From an uncultured Eubacterium sp. (GTDB lineage: Bacteria; Bacillota; Clostridia; Lachnospirales; Lachnospiraceae): a stretch of 64,000 bases of DNA. The stretch spans positions 23,959 through 87,958 of the forward strand of contig USBB01000006.1 in assembly GCA_900552795.1 (NCBI GenBank), written 5' to 3'. Both the position numbers and the translations under genes were made by a program. The notes beneath the pieces are model-generated. The model had not been told where the DNA came from, made no database searches, and saw only the letters and a list, made by a program, of their open reading frames with translations. This document shows positions 27,146 through 37,993 of the stretch, one piece after another (position 1 is the stretch's first letter; each line of letters begins with the position of its first letter).

Positions 27146-28513
27146 TCATTCTTTTCCGTCGGAAGGAAGCTTTTTTAAAAAGTTAAATATAAAAGGCATA
27201 CTTACTATTACCGACATTACATCTGCTATCGGCTGTGCTGTCTGAACGCCAAAAGCACCGAAAGCACTTGTCATAATATACAATACCGGTATAAAAAATA
27301 TTCCGCTTCTTAGCATTGACAAAAACGATGCACTTAGGCTGTGTCCAGTACTTTGCAGCGTCATATTGGCAAGCACCGTCATAGGCTGAAAAACAAGAGC
27401 CGCACACTGATAATATAATGCAGGTGTTCCGAATTTTATTACTTCATAATCATTTCTGAATATTCCTATGGCCTGATTTGCAAATACAATTCCCGCAATG
27501 GCCACTATTCCCATAAATACTTCTCCCATGCCCCATGTAAACCAAAATGCTTTCTTAACTCTGCTATATTTTTTTGCGCCATAGTTAAAACCGCATACAG
27601 GCTGAAAGCCCTGTCCGATACCCAGACCCACAGAAAATATAAACATACTTATCCTGTTGACTATACTCATCGCAGCAACCGCAGCATCTCCGTATATTTT
27701 AGCCTCATTATTGAGTGCCATGGTAGAAACACTGCTAAGTCCCTGTCTTAACAGACTCGGAAGTCCTGTTGTAATAATTTGTCCGACATCTGAAATATTT
27801 CTTGTAATCCTCTTTATAGAAAGCTTACTCTGCGTCTTGCCTGACAAAAACATATATAATAAAATACAAAAACTTACAATCTGTGAAAATCCGGTTGCCA
27901 ATCCCGCACCTGCTATTCCCATATCAAAACCAAACATAAGCAATGGATCAAGAAACATATTAAGTACAGCTCCTGTAAGAAGTCCTACCATAGCAAGGAC
28001 AGCTTTACCCTCATATCTTAAAATATTGTTAAGAACAAATGTGCTGACCATAAAAGGAGCAGCGATAATTATAAACCACACATAAGTCTTTGCATAAGGC
28101 AGAATTGTATCTGTACTTCCTAAAAGATACATAAGAGGTTCCAAATATATCATACCAAGAACAGATATAAACGTACCTGTTAAAAGTGCCATAAAAAAGC
28201 TTGTCGATGCAATTTTTGTTGCGGTCTCACTATCTCTGCTGCCAAGCTTTCTTGAAATAATGCTTCCTGCACCATGCCCATACATAAAACCAAATGCCTG
28301 AAGCACCGCCATAAATCCGAACACAATACCTATCGCTCCGCTCGCACTCGTCCCCAACTGTCCGACAAACATCGTATCGACCATATTATAAATATTTGTT
28401 ACAAGCATACTGAGCGTTGTCGGTATACCAAGCTTTACTATAAGCTCCCCGACCGGTTCCTGTGTCATTTTCTCATACTGTGACTCATATTTACTTTTAT
28501 TAAAAAATTTCAT
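27146..28513 (-). CDS. MATE-family multidrug/solute exporter
   Basis: A 455-residue membrane protein with about 12 helices and the two-half MATE/DinF layout: MTQEPVGELIVKLGIPTTLSM at the N-terminus, IYNMVDTMFVGQLG, then in the second half GLPSLLRQGLSS, GLGIGQGFQPVCGFNYGAK. MATE proteins export drugs or metabolites using Na+ or H+ gradients. The substrate cannot be deduced. GAGG precedes the ATG. Confidence 0.93.
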   Translation of the reverse strand: MKFFNKSKYESQYEKMTQEPVGELIVKLGIPTTLSMLVTNIYNMVDTMFVGQLGTSASGAIGIVFGFMAVLQAFGFMYGHGAGSIISRKLGSRDSETATKIASTSFFMALLTGTFISVLGMIYLEPLMYLLGSTDTILPYAKTYVWFIIIAAPFMVSTFVLNNILRYEGKAVLAMVGLLTGAVLNMFLDPLLMFGFDMGIAGAGLATGFSQIVSFCILLYMFLSGKTQSKLSIKRITRNISDVGQIITTGLPSLLRQGLSSVSTMALNNEAKIYGDAAVAAMSIVNRISMFIFSVGLGIGQGFQPVCGFNYGAKKYSRVKKAFWFTWGMGEVFMGIVAIAGIVFANQAIGIFRNDYEVIKFGTPALYYQCAALVFQPMTVLANMTLQSTGHSLSASFLSMLRSGIFFIPVLYIMTSAFGAFGVQTAQPIADVMSVIVSMPFIFNFLKKLPSDGKE

Positions 28514-28539
28514 ACCTATATTACCTCGTTAAATAAAAC

Positions 28540-28615
28540 AAAACGGTGCAGCCTCTTTTATATATACTCCCCCTTACCGGACAAACCGGTAAGAAGGGCA
28601 CATATTGGCCGCACC
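28540..28615 (-). terminator. Nested-hairpin terminator after transketolase
   Basis: The outer stem GGTGCAGCC (28545-28553) with GGCCGCACC (28607-28615) closes with one G-U pair in the minus-strand RNA. The inner perfect stem is CTTACCGG-ACAAA-CCGGTAAG (28573-28593). The minus-strand RNA continues GUUUUGUUUUA. Confidence 0.65.
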
Positions 28616-28676
28616 ATCTTTTTAAAATACTTTTTTATCACGATACTAAAGACCACAAACTTTGAAATTGCAATAC

Positions 28677-30665
28677 TTACATAATGCTCTTAACTGTTTT
28701 TACTACATTATCCACTGTAAATCCGAATTTCTCAAACAATACATTTGCTGGGCCTGAAGCACCAAAGCCTTTCATTGAAACAACAGCACCGTCAAGACCT
28801 ACATATCTGTACCAGCCAAAATCTGAAAGTGCCTCAACTGCAACTCTCTTTCTGCAGCTGTCCGGAAGCACTGACTCCTTATATTCATCACTCTGAGCCT
28901 CAAATACATCCATACTTGGCATACTTACTACTCTAACGTCAATTCCTTCCTTTGCAAGAACTTCCTTTGCATCCACCGCAAGCGAAACTTCTGAACCGCT
29001 TGCTATAATAATTGCATCCGGTTCTGCCTTTGAAGAATCAGCTATAATATAGGCTCCCTTTAAGGCATCCTTTGAAGAACCTGCCATCTGAGGGAGATTT
29101 TGTCTTGTAAGAACAAGTGCAGTAGGCGTATCCTGTGACTGAACTGCATATGCCCATGCAGCCGCTGTCTCCACTCTGTCACATGGCCTGTATACCGTAA
29201 AGTTAGGAAGTGATCTGAACGCTGCAAGCTGCTCAACAGGCTCGTGTGTAGGACCGTCCTCACCAACACCGATACTGTCATGTGTAAATATATATGTCAC
29301 AGGAAGCTTCATAAGAGAGGCAAGTCTTGCCATAGGCTTTGTATAATCACTGAATACAAAGAATGTTGCAGCAAATGCCCTAAGTCCTCCATGAAGCTGG
29401 ATACCGTTTGTAATTGCAGTCATAGCCTGCTCTCTTACACCAAAATGAAGATTGCTTCCGCCATAATTATCCTTTGAAAAGTCTCCTGCGTCTTTCATAT
29501 TTGTCTTATTTGAAGGTGCAAGATCTGCTGAACCTCCTATAAGATTATCCATATGCTTCTTTATTATGTTAAGGATTGCTCCTGATGTATTTCTTGTAGC
29601 TTCCGGCTTATCACCTGCCGCCCAGTATTCATCAGAATTAAATAATTCGCTCATATCATAACCATTGTAATACTTATCCCATAATTCTTTCATTTCAGGG
29701 AATTTCTCACAATACTCATCAAAAAGCTTATTCCATTTTTCCTCAGCCTTGCCTCTTTCCTCAGCGATTGCCCTGTAATTGTCATATACCTCCTGAGGGA
29801 CCTCAAACGGTTCACTGCATGGCCATTTTATATTTTCCTTTAATGCCACTACATTCTCATCACCTAAAGGCTCGCCGTGTGCGCTTGCCTTACCCTGCTT
29901 TGCAGGGCAGCCATATCCTATAAGAGTATTTATCTTGATAAGTGACGGTCTTGTCTTATCTGCCTTTGCCTCCTCGATTGCCGCCCCGATTGCTGCAAGA
30001 TCATTTCCGTCCTGAACTTCTATTGTCTGGAAGCCAAATGCCTCGAAACGCTTCATAACATCCTCTGTAAATGCTATATCTGTACTTCCCTCTATAGAAA
30101 TATTATTTGAGTCATACATAACTATAAGCTTATCTAACGCCAGAGTACCTGCAAGCGAAAATGCCTCTGAAGAAATACCCTCCATCATACATCCGTCACC
30201 ACCTAACACATATGTGTAATGGTCAACAACAGGATATCCTTCTTTATTAAACACTGACGCCAGATGCGCTTCCGCCATTGCCATGCCAACTGCCATTGCC
30301 ATACCCTGTCCGAGAGGACCTGTTGTAGCCTCAATACCTACAGTATGTCCATACTCAGGATGTCCCGGTGTAAGCGAATCTATTTGTCTGAAATTCTTTA
30401 TATCGTCAATCGATAAATCTCCGTATCCAAATAAATGTAACAAAGAATATAAAAGCATTGAGCCATGTCCGCCTGAAAGAATAAATCTGTCTCTGTTCTT
30501 CCATTCAGGGTTCTTTGGATTATGATTCATGTGTTTTGCCCATAATTCATATGCTGCCGGTGCCACTCCCAACGGAAGTCCCGGATGTCCCGATTTTGCT
30601 TTCTGTATTGCGTCTGCTGAAAGTACCCTTATTGCATTTACTGACATTTGTTCAATGTTACTCAT
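28677..30665 (-). CDS. tkt: Transketolase
   Basis: A 662-residue thiamine-diphosphate enzyme of the pentose phosphate pathway. Motifs: ADAIQKAKSGHPGLPLG, FILSGGHGSMLLYSLLHL, the ThDP/Mg motif GDGCMMEGISSEAFSLAG with NN at DSNNISIEG, and the C-terminal HDSIGVGEDGPTHEPVEQL. The start at 30665 (MSNIEQMS) is chosen because GGAGG lies 6 nt upstream. The frame extends 15 codons further without an SD. It follows the TPR/AAA gene by 41 nt, so they are probably co-transcribed. Confidence 0.96.
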   Translation of the reverse strand: MSNIEQMSVNAIRVLSADAIQKAKSGHPGLPLGVAPAAYELWAKHMNHNPKNPEWKNRDRFILSGGHGSMLLYSLLHLFGYGDLSIDDIKNFRQIDSLTPGHPEYGHTVGIEATTGPLGQGMAMAVGMAMAEAHLASVFNKEGYPVVDHYTYVLGGDGCMMEGISSEAFSLAGTLALDKLIVMYDSNNISIEGSTDIAFTEDVMKRFEAFGFQTIEVQDGNDLAAIGAAIEEAKADKTRPSLIKINTLIGYGCPAKQGKASAHGEPLGDENVVALKENIKWPCSEPFEVPQEVYDNYRAIAEERGKAEEKWNKLFDEYCEKFPEMKELWDKYYNGYDMSELFNSDEYWAAGDKPEATRNTSGAILNIIKKHMDNLIGGSADLAPSNKTNMKDAGDFSKDNYGGSNLHFGVREQAMTAITNGIQLHGGLRAFAATFFVFSDYTKPMARLASLMKLPVTYIFTHDSIGVGEDGPTHEPVEQLAAFRSLPNFTVYRPCDRVETAAAWAYAVQSQDTPTALVLTRQNLPQMAGSSKDALKGAYIIADSSKAEPDAIIIASGSEVSLAVDAKEVLAKEGIDVRVVSMPSMDVFEAQSDEYKESVLPDSCRKRVAVEALSDFGWYRYVGLDGAVVSMKGFGASGPANVLFEKFGFTVDNVVKTVKSIM

Positions 30666-30706
30666 TTTATCCTCCATTCTCCCGGGTTTACCGGCATTAA
30701 AATATA

Positions 30707-33352
30707 TCAATCCTTAAAATCTGACTCCGACAGGAATATCAAATCGCCATTATCACCGCGTTTTTTCCTAAGCCCTCCAAAAAGCTTCTTTGAAGCTCTC
30801 TTTTCTGATTTTGCAATAGCCTTATTAATAATATCTTTAATATCATCAAGTCTGATGTTGTCTGTCTGTGAACGAAGCTTATCAATCTTTAAATAAAGCT
30901 CAAGAAGTGCATCATCGCCAACCTCGTACTGGCGCTTGCGCGCAAATCTCTTAGCCATATCAACAAGCTCATTTACAGTATACTGCTTAAGCACAATTCT
31001 GTGGTTAAACATTCTTACTAAATCAGGATTAAAGTTAAGCAGTACATTAATATCTGCATCCGAATCCTCAAATATAACTATCATTCTGTCTGTATCCTGT
31101 GAAAGACACGACATAATCTCATTAATTCTCTTTGGCTGTATTGCTCCTGCACCCTCAACTATAAGTGCAGTACCTCTAAGCTTGCTCATAGCCTTTGTTA
31201 TTCCGCGCTGGTTTATGCTATCGCCTGTAGTCTTTGCAATCTTTTTATGACTGTCAGGATACACTTGATTTATTGCTCTTATAATCGTTCTTGCGAGGTC
31301 TGTCTTATCAGAAGTAGAATTACCTGAAATTATAATATTTCCGACTGACGATGTCTTCATATCCATCTCTTTGTCAAGAGCTTCAAACAGATTTACAAGC
31401 TGAGTTTCAAGACCCGGCATCTCACGATATTTTCTGAATATCTTAGCAAGCTCTCCGGTAAGTTTTTTATCCTCTTCCTCATCACTTCCTGCCGCAATAC
31501 TTTCCTCAATTCTCTTTTCTCTTACTATCTGAGAACGCTTAACTCTGTTAGTATTAATTTCTTCCTGCTCATCATCGAAAATATCTTCACTGACTGAATC
31601 AGATAACATATTTTCATCTTCCGCATCCTGCACTATCTTTTCAACCGAAGCTGCAATCATCTGCTCTGTCACCGGGGCAAACGATGCAGTATCAAGAGAT
31701 ATAACAGTGTTATCTTCATCTGTATGCTCAGCTGTAACCGTATATTCATTTTGAGCTTCCTTTGCAGCCTCTCTTATACCGTCCACTGCTTCCTCAAGTT
31801 TTAATGTTGCTTTTCCTGTACGAATTGCAAGATCCGTCTTCGCTGCATGAAGCATCATCTCTGTACGCGCCTTGACTTCACTATTTTCCTTGTTTGCATC
31901 GGCAGCCTTAAGCTTGTTTTCCATAATCAGCTTTTCGTAAGCTGCGCTCTTCTCATCTTTGTCGTCAAGCATCTTTTCAAGCTCTTCTTTTGAATACTCC
32001 TTTGTATTCTGCTTACCGTACTTCTCCTGTCTGATATCTTCCATCCAGTCAGCCAGGCTCATCTGACCCTCTATCTGATCATCCTCCTGCTGATTCTCCT
32101 GCTCTGCTGCTGCAGCTTCAAGCTTTAATGCACTATCAGACTGTGAACTGCTTTCTCTGTCAGGTCTGAAAACATCCGGCTCGTCATCATCACTTAAAAT
32201 CTTACTTAGATTTTTTGCAAGCTCTTCCTGTATGTTTTGTGTATCATAGATTGAATAATTCGGCACCTTAACTTCTATTTCCATGTTATTTTCGCGTGCC
32301 TCAATACTTCTCTTAACCTCTTCTTTTTCTTCTTTTAATCTTTCCTCTTCACTCTCACGGTTCATTCTGTCATAGCTGCTGTCTATTTTTTTCTTAGCAT
32401 TCTCAATAAGCTCTCTTAATGATTCAGGCATCTGTGACGGTTTCTTATCATTTTCCTGTTCATCTTCAAAAGCCTCTATAACTTCTTCGCTTTCCTCTGT
32501 ATCATCAACATCTTCTACCGTATCAGTTGTATCAGTTGATTTTGAAATGTCAGACTCTTCTGAAACGTCTTCAGCCTCTTCTGTATATTCATCTTCGCTG
32601 TGTTCCTCAAAGATATCATCGGCCTGCTCTTCCTCATCCTCATCAAACACATCATCAATATCGTCATGCATTATTCTCGTAAGCTCTTTCTGCTGCTCAA
32701 AAAGAATTTCTTTTGTAGCTTCTTTATCCTCTTTCTTTCTTGAAGTATCTTCAAGAATTTTTTTCTGCATATTAGTGAGCTCCGCGCCCATTTCTTTCTT
32801 TAACTGTATAGCTTTCTCTACATAAGAACCATCCTGAAATAAAAGAACTATCTCATCACAGGTTTTTAAACATTCTTCTTTTCTGTCTGTTGAGGCATAA
32901 AGCTTAGCAAGCTCAAGAAGATACTTTTCGTCAACCTCATGCTTTTTATGCTCCTCCAATATCTCAATAAGCTCATTATCTCTCGCCCCTTCTGCTTTTC
33001 TTAAATCATAAAATAACAGATAGTGGTTAACATCGTGGGCAGCCATTTTTTCATATTCATCATAAAGCTCCTCAGCCTCATCAAACTGCTTAAGCTTTAT
33101 AAACAGCTCCGTAAGCTTATAGACAAGCTTTCTTCCTCCGAGATTACGATTATATGCCAATATAGCCATATCTCTTGCTTCTTCAATATCGCCCACTGCT
33201 TCCTGAACATTTATGATTGTAGCAAGAGCTGACCACTCCTTAACCTTATGCCAGTTAATTTCCTCAGCAATCTTAGCTGCCTCCTTAAATGCTCTTTTAG
33301 AGGCAAGTTTCTTAATTTGATCGATCTTAAGATTTAATTCATACTTATCCAA
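30707..33352 (-). CDS. TPR-acidic linker-AAA-like protein with degraded P-loop
   Basis: About 881 residues. Residues 1-190 are TPR-like helices (DQIKKLASKRAFKEAAKIAEEI, then repeating units). Residues 230-600 are a highly acidic, low-complexity and partly coiled linker. The last 230 or so resemble the CbxX/SpoVK AAA domain, including NPDLVRMFNHRI. Its Walker A reads GNSTSDKT, lacking the Gly before Lys, and the Walker B position reads ALIVEGAGA, so ATP hydrolysis is doubtful. The TTG start at 33352 (then DKYELNLKID) is chosen because AAGGTGG lies 8 nt upstream. Function unknown. It lies between the SMC-like operon and tkt and has its own promoter. Confidence 0.75.
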   Translation of the reverse strand: MDKYELNLKIDQIKKLASKRAFKEAAKIAEEINWHKVKEWSALATIINVQEAVGDIEEARDMAILAYNRNLGGRKLVYKLTELFIKLKQFDEAEELYDEYEKMAAHDVNHYLLFYDLRKAEGARDNELIEILEEHKKHEVDEKYLLELAKLYASTDRKEECLKTCDEIVLLFQDGSYVEKAIQLKKEMGAELTNMQKKILEDTSRKKEDKEATKEILFEQQKELTRIMHDDIDDVFDEDEEEQADDIFEEHSEDEYTEEAEDVSEESDISKSTDTTDTVEDVDDTEESEEVIEAFEDEQENDKKPSQMPESLRELIENAKKKIDSSYDRMNRESEEERLKEEKEEVKRSIEARENNMEIEVKVPNYSIYDTQNIQEELAKNLSKILSDDDEPDVFRPDRESSSQSDSALKLEAAAAEQENQQEDDQIEGQMSLADWMEDIRQEKYGKQNTKEYSKEELEKMLDDKDEKSAAYEKLIMENKLKAADANKENSEVKARTEMMLHAAKTDLAIRTGKATLKLEEAVDGIREAAKEAQNEYTVTAEHTDEDNTVISLDTASFAPVTEQMIAASVEKIVQDAEDENMLSDSVSEDIFDDEQEEINTNRVKRSQIVREKRIEESIAAGSDEEEDKKLTGELAKIFRKYREMPGLETQLVNLFEALDKEMDMKTSSVGNIIISGNSTSDKTDLARTIIRAINQVYPDSHKKIAKTTGDSINQRGITKAMSKLRGTALIVEGAGAIQPKRINEIMSCLSQDTDRMIVIFEDSDADINVLLNFNPDLVRMFNHRIVLKQYTVNELVDMAKRFARKRQYEVGDDALLELYLKIDKLRSQTDNIRLDDIKDIINKAIAKSEKRASKKLFGGLRKKRGDNGDLIFLSESDFKD

Positions 33353-33432
33353 ATCTGACGCCACCTTTTCTATAAAAAATCTATATCTCAATTTAAAAAA
33401 AGTTCCATAAAATGTTTAACATATACGTCATA

Positions 33433-33461
33433 AGTTTATCACAGCTGCCCCGCATTGTAAA
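33433..33461 (-). promoter_or_regulatory. Sigma-A promoter for the TPR/AAA-tkt pair
   Basis: TTTACA (33456-33461), 17 nt, TAAACT (33433-33438) on the minus strand, within the 126-nt gap after the SMC-like gene. Confidence 0.55.
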
Positions 33462-33478
33462 CAAAATAACTAATTGAA

Positions 33479-36400
33479 TCACAAATCAAGAGTCACCTGA
33501 TTATAATCCATACGTGTATATTCCATCTGTGCCTGACTCGTTTTGCTGTAGTAATCAACAACCACAGTCTGCTGGCGCGAGTCGATAAGCTTCTGTCCTA
33601 ATATATAATTAACATCAAACCGTCCTGTTATTGCAGGCGTTGCGCCCCTTGCAGGAACAATGAGCTGAACATGATTTGTTTTAAGCAGTTTAAATATTGG
33701 TTCCCATATATAAATATCCTTTGCTGCACCAAACGGATTATCAATAAATATAGTCTTTCCCAAAACAGCACCGTCTTTAGATGAGGCATTTATACTTGAA
33801 ATATAATTTATAACAGCAATCAGGAACTGTATATAAATACCCTGCGACTGACCCGTAGAACCGACTGCCTCCTCATATTTCAGGTATCTGCTCTGGTCTT
33901 TTATGCGCTCTCTTTTATATAAATCTATCCGCACCGCATTCATGTCTGTAACTATTACAGAAAACAGCCTTTTCCATGTAAGACGGTTGCGTATATATTT
34001 AAGTCTCTCCGATGGTTCCTTAAAACTTTCGGCCATAATTACCGTCTCATCAATATATGACGACATTCTTTCCTTGTAAAGCTCCTCCTTAATATATGGA
34101 ACCGAAAGGCTTATTATTGAAATAGTTTCGTCATCCATAGTGATTGTTGAAAGCTTGTGCAGTCTGTCCAACTCATTTTTGATATTGCTGCATGTCTGTA
34201 TGCATCGGTTTTCAAAATTATCTTTAATTTGTTCCATATCCTCGATGCCTTTTGAAATCCTCTGTTTTTCAAGCTCAATAAATTTATTTGTCTCCCTTAA
34301 ATTTTGTGCGAGCAAAATCGTCTGTTCTTCATTTTGAGGAAATTCCACAGACTTACCCACTTCATGTGCAAGTTCACCTGCGCCGAAACTGTTAAGCGAT
34401 TCAATAAGCAACTGCCTGCGCTTATTAAATTCATCCTCTGTTTTGTCAATGCGTTTCAAATGAATATCGTACTCTTTACAGACATCCTCATAACCAAATA
34501 TGTTAATACTGCTTAAGTCACCGTCAAAAGCAGGCACTGTGCTGCCAACGCCATTCGCATCTCCTAAACTAACAGCTTCTAAATCCGTTACAGTAAGTCC
34601 TGCATTTTTTGCTATTCTTTCAAGGTCTTTTTCTATAATATAAATGTCTTTAAGCTTCTTTTGCTGCTGCTGCCTTTCTAATAAAACATCTTTTATATTT
34701 GCAGCAAGCTTTTTTACAAGCTCCTTGTGCTGGCTGATAAAGTTTTCCGGATTTTCGCACTTGAAAAGCTGTACTTCTCCGTATTTTTCCTCAAGCTGAT
34801 GCATTCCGTGCGCTATGCTTCCGTCAAGCCTGTTCATAAGGGCATTCTGTGCATCCAGTTCACCACGTCTGTCTTTTGAAGCTTTATTAAGCTCATTTAA
34901 TTTATACTTAATATCAAGAAGCTGCGTCGCCTTGCTCTCAGTTACCATTCCTGAATTATACTGCTCTTTCACCTCACTGAACAATGAACCCCTGTATTCA
35001 ATTAAACGCTTGCATTTTGCCATAGAAATGCGGTAATGTTCCTTAAGTGCTTCTTTATCAGCTACATCAACAGTCTCTTTATCGATTATCTGCTTTAAAC
35101 CGAAAAATTTGCTCTCAAGCTCATTGTCCGAAAGTGCCGCATAATCTGCCTTTTCATTTTCATTTAAACGTATTCCGTCCGATTCATGGTACTGTCTGTA
35201 ATTTACCTCAAGCTCTTCTCTTAACTTAACAAAACTTTCATTTACAGATGCAAGCACTGATTTTGAGGCATCAAGCTGCTGTTTTGCCCTTTGCTGTTCC
35301 TCTCTACAGCTCTGAAGTATTAATTCTGTCTGCTTTTCGCTTTCCTTTGCAGTTCTCAAAGAATCGTATTTTTGAGAAATCTCGCTGTTTTTTTCAACAG
35401 CCATTGCAATCAGCTCTTCTGTCCTTACATACTGCGCAATCGTTTCTTTCCTTGTCTCTATTGATTTTTCAAGCTCAGATACATCAAGTTTACATTTCTC
35501 CTTAATGGCAGAAAGCTTATGATATGCGTCTGTATTTTTTTCAATCTGTGCACGTATTTTATTTTCATCGACAAGCTTTGTATCATCACAAACAGCCATA
35601 TATCTGACCGTAAACATATAGTCCTTCCAGACTACCATTTTCTTGTCATTATCTTTTAAAAGCTTTTCATTTAACATATCAAGCTCTTCTTTTGCAACAT
35701 TGATTTTAAAATTAAGGCTTTTTTCATCACGTAAAAAGCTTAAGTCATTCATCGCAAACGCGATAAGCTCCTTATTTACCTCAAGCTTTGTATCTATAAG
35801 TATCTGCTCACTGATTAACGGTACAACATATGCGCCATATCCGAACTGCTGCAGCGCCATGTCATACTTTATTTTCTCAAAATCGCCTTTAACTATAAAA
35901 CCGTACTCAATAAAAGGAGTCCTCTTAAGAACATCTCTCCTCTGTCCCGGATTTAACTTCGAAAACCACTCGTGGCCCTCCTCTATATCATCTCCATAAT
36001 GAGCTGCAAGATACTCTTTAAGCTTATTTCTCTCTAAAGAATTAAATTTATATATCCCGTTTTCTGCATTTTCAATAAATGTCTGAAGCTTTCCAGCCTC
36101 ATCAGCTGCCTTCTCACATTCCCTGTCCATGCTTTTAAACAGATTTAACGTAACAGCTGCAAGATCCTGCAAATCTGCCGCATTGTATATTTTCTTTAAA
36201 TTCTGTATTTTATCTGCATCTTCTGACGCCTGCCTTCCTGTGACCGCCGCCTTTTCAAGCTCCGTGCCCAAAAGTTTGTTATGAATTATAAGTCCCGACA
36301 TGTCTGCATTACATTGGGTCAGCTTTTCGGATATCTGCTCAAAATACTGTTGGTCTTTTTCAAGAAGTGTTCTTTCATTGTTAAGCTTTTCTTTTATTTC

Positions 36401-37993
36401 AAGCTGCTGTGTGTAAGCATTTTCAGCCACAAGAAGTCCTGACTTTTCCATAAGTACAGCGAGCTGCTTTTCGTCATTTTCAAGCTCTGCCTGCGTAAAC
36501 TTAACAAAACTTTCATCTACAGTTAATTTCTTTATTATTTCGGACAACTTTTCTTCTGCGTCTTTAAGTATATTTTCCCGTTTTAACACATCCTGTTTTG
36601 CAATATTGCATTTATCTTCAAGCTCATTTATTCTTACGGAATTTCTGTCATAAATCAAATCTGCTATGGTTCGAAGGCTGCTAAGAATATCCTCATGACT
36701 TTTCATTCTGTTGTTTATTGCTTCACTGATTTCCATAAAGGATTTTTCATATGAAATATAGTCTTTATAATCATTCACAGACTCCATGAGAGTAAGCTTC
36801 TCCGACAGCTCTTTAATCTGTCTGTCAATCCCCTCAAGGCCCTTACTGTTTATACTTATCAAATCCATAACTGCATCAAGTGAATTCTTTTCACTTATTA
36901 TCTGTGCAATCTGAATATTTTTCTGTTCCGACTCCATCTCTTCGTTCATCTTATCAATAAGATTATCCAACGAAGCTGAATTTTTCTCCTGTGCAATCAC
37001 CTCATATTTGCAGGCTGTAAGCAAATCATAAACCTGTTTTTCAAGCTCCTGCTTTCTTTTATACAAATCTGAAAATTTACTTACATAATCTGCAAATTCG
37101 TCTATAACAACCATCTGACTATCATATGAATTTATTCCGGCGCGCTTTTTTGACAACTCAACAAGCTTATCCTTTATATCCATAAGTGTCTGTGCCATTT
37201 TACCCTCGTCATTATCGACGCCGAGCCTGTTATTAAAAGACTTTTGAATAATTTCTTCTATAAGTAAATCCTCAACAACCTTGCGGCTTGTTCTGTAATT
37301 TGTCTCAAAATATGTTCTTACATGCCCCTCTGTCTTATTAATTCCGCGAATAATCTCCCACTGGCTCTCAAATATTCCATACTGCGACAAAAAGCTCTGG
37401 TAATCGCCTTTTCTTTCAAATATCTTTACCGATACGCCGAAATCTTTCTTCTCAAGCTCCCTCAAATACGCTTTTAAACCATTGTATGTAATTCTCTCAC
37501 CATTGCTTACTAACGGAAGGTTTTTAATGTCGTTATCACCGAACTCTCGATAAAATATGCAGTAATTAAAATATTCTATACTTGAATTTGTTCTTATAGC
37601 TCCTGACTGCGCTGCATCACAGGATACATTTTCAGATAAAAAAGATTCATCATTCTCCTGCTCACCTCTTGCCTTTCGCGCACAAAATCCTGTCGTCATA
37701 TATTTAAAATTATCTTTCATGTAGCAGGAATCAAGCTTCCACTCAATAAGTGAATGTATAACCGTATTTCCTCCGCCTGCCCGAAACAGCTTCTCAATGG
37801 GCTGTTTTTCATCGAGAGTACAGTTAGGTATAATATTCTGTAAAAGCAGAAGCATCAAAAGACTTTTACCGCCTCCGTTTGCAAGGTCATATATGGTATT
37901 GCTGCAATTAAATCGCATCATAAAATCATCATAATACTGTGTACCGAAATTGTATTTGACATTGTTAACTCTGATTCTGTTAATCTGTGGCAT
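33479..37993 (-). CDS. SMC/MukB/JetC-like ATPase, 1504 residues
   Basis: Split ABC-type head with a very long coiled coil between the halves. Walker A near residues 37-44 reads LANGGGKS, with Leu where the first Gly of GxxxxGKS is expected. The C-terminal signature is GSTGQSQGIY (about 1378-1387) and Walker B is KTIFIDNPFGAA (about 1411-1422). Residues about 640-800 break the coiled coil and look like a hinge (KLNPGQRRDVL, YGFIVKGDFEKI). Length is close to MukB (about 1490) rather than SMC (about 1190). It starts at the overlapping TAATG of the JetB-like gene with SD AGGAGG. It probably loads on or extrudes DNA as part of a condensin-like complex, by analogy. Confidence 0.8.
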   Translation of the reverse strand: MPQINRIRVNNVKYNFGTQYYDDFMMRFNCSNTIYDLANGGGKSLLMLLLLQNIIPNCTLDEKQPIEKLFRAGGGNTVIHSLIEWKLDSCYMKDNFKYMTTGFCARKARGEQENDESFLSENVSCDAAQSGAIRTNSSIEYFNYCIFYREFGDNDIKNLPLVSNGERITYNGLKAYLRELEKKDFGVSVKIFERKGDYQSFLSQYGIFESQWEIIRGINKTEGHVRTYFETNYRTSRKVVEDLLIEEIIQKSFNNRLGVDNDEGKMAQTLMDIKDKLVELSKKRAGINSYDSQMVVIDEFADYVSKFSDLYKRKQELEKQVYDLLTACKYEVIAQEKNSASLDNLIDKMNEEMESEQKNIQIAQIISEKNSLDAVMDLISINSKGLEGIDRQIKELSEKLTLMESVNDYKDYISYEKSFMEISEAINNRMKSHEDILSSLRTIADLIYDRNSVRINELEDKCNIAKQDVLKRENILKDAEEKLSEIIKKLTVDESFVKFTQAELENDEKQLAVLMEKSGLLVAENAYTQQLEIKEKLNNERTLLEKDQQYFEQISEKLTQCNADMSGLIIHNKLLGTELEKAAVTGRQASEDADKIQNLKKIYNAADLQDLAAVTLNLFKSMDRECEKAADEAGKLQTFIENAENGIYKFNSLERNKLKEYLAAHYGDDIEEGHEWFSKLNPGQRRDVLKRTPFIEYGFIVKGDFEKIKYDMALQQFGYGAYVVPLISEQILIDTKLEVNKELIAFAMNDLSFLRDEKSLNFKINVAKEELDMLNEKLLKDNDKKMVVWKDYMFTVRYMAVCDDTKLVDENKIRAQIEKNTDAYHKLSAIKEKCKLDVSELEKSIETRKETIAQYVRTEELIAMAVEKNSEISQKYDSLRTAKESEKQTELILQSCREEQQRAKQQLDASKSVLASVNESFVKLREELEVNYRQYHESDGIRLNENEKADYAALSDNELESKFFGLKQIIDKETVDVADKEALKEHYRISMAKCKRLIEYRGSLFSEVKEQYNSGMVTESKATQLLDIKYKLNELNKASKDRRGELDAQNALMNRLDGSIAHGMHQLEEKYGEVQLFKCENPENFISQHKELVKKLAANIKDVLLERQQQQKKLKDIYIIEKDLERIAKNAGLTVTDLEAVSLGDANGVGSTVPAFDGDLSSINIFGYEDVCKEYDIHLKRIDKTEDEFNKRRQLLIESLNSFGAGELAHEVGKSVEFPQNEEQTILLAQNLRETNKFIELEKQRISKGIEDMEQIKDNFENRCIQTCSNIKNELDRLHKLSTITMDDETISIISLSVPYIKEELYKERMSSYIDETVIMAESFKEPSERLKYIRNRLTWKRLFSVIVTDMNAVRIDLYKRERIKDQSRYLKYEEAVGSTGQSQGIYIQFLIAVINYISSINASSKDGAVLGKTIFIDNPFGAAKDIYIWEPIFKLLKTNHVQLIVPARGATPAITGRFDVNYILGQKLIDSRQQTVVVDYYSKTSQAQMEYTRMDYNQVTLDL

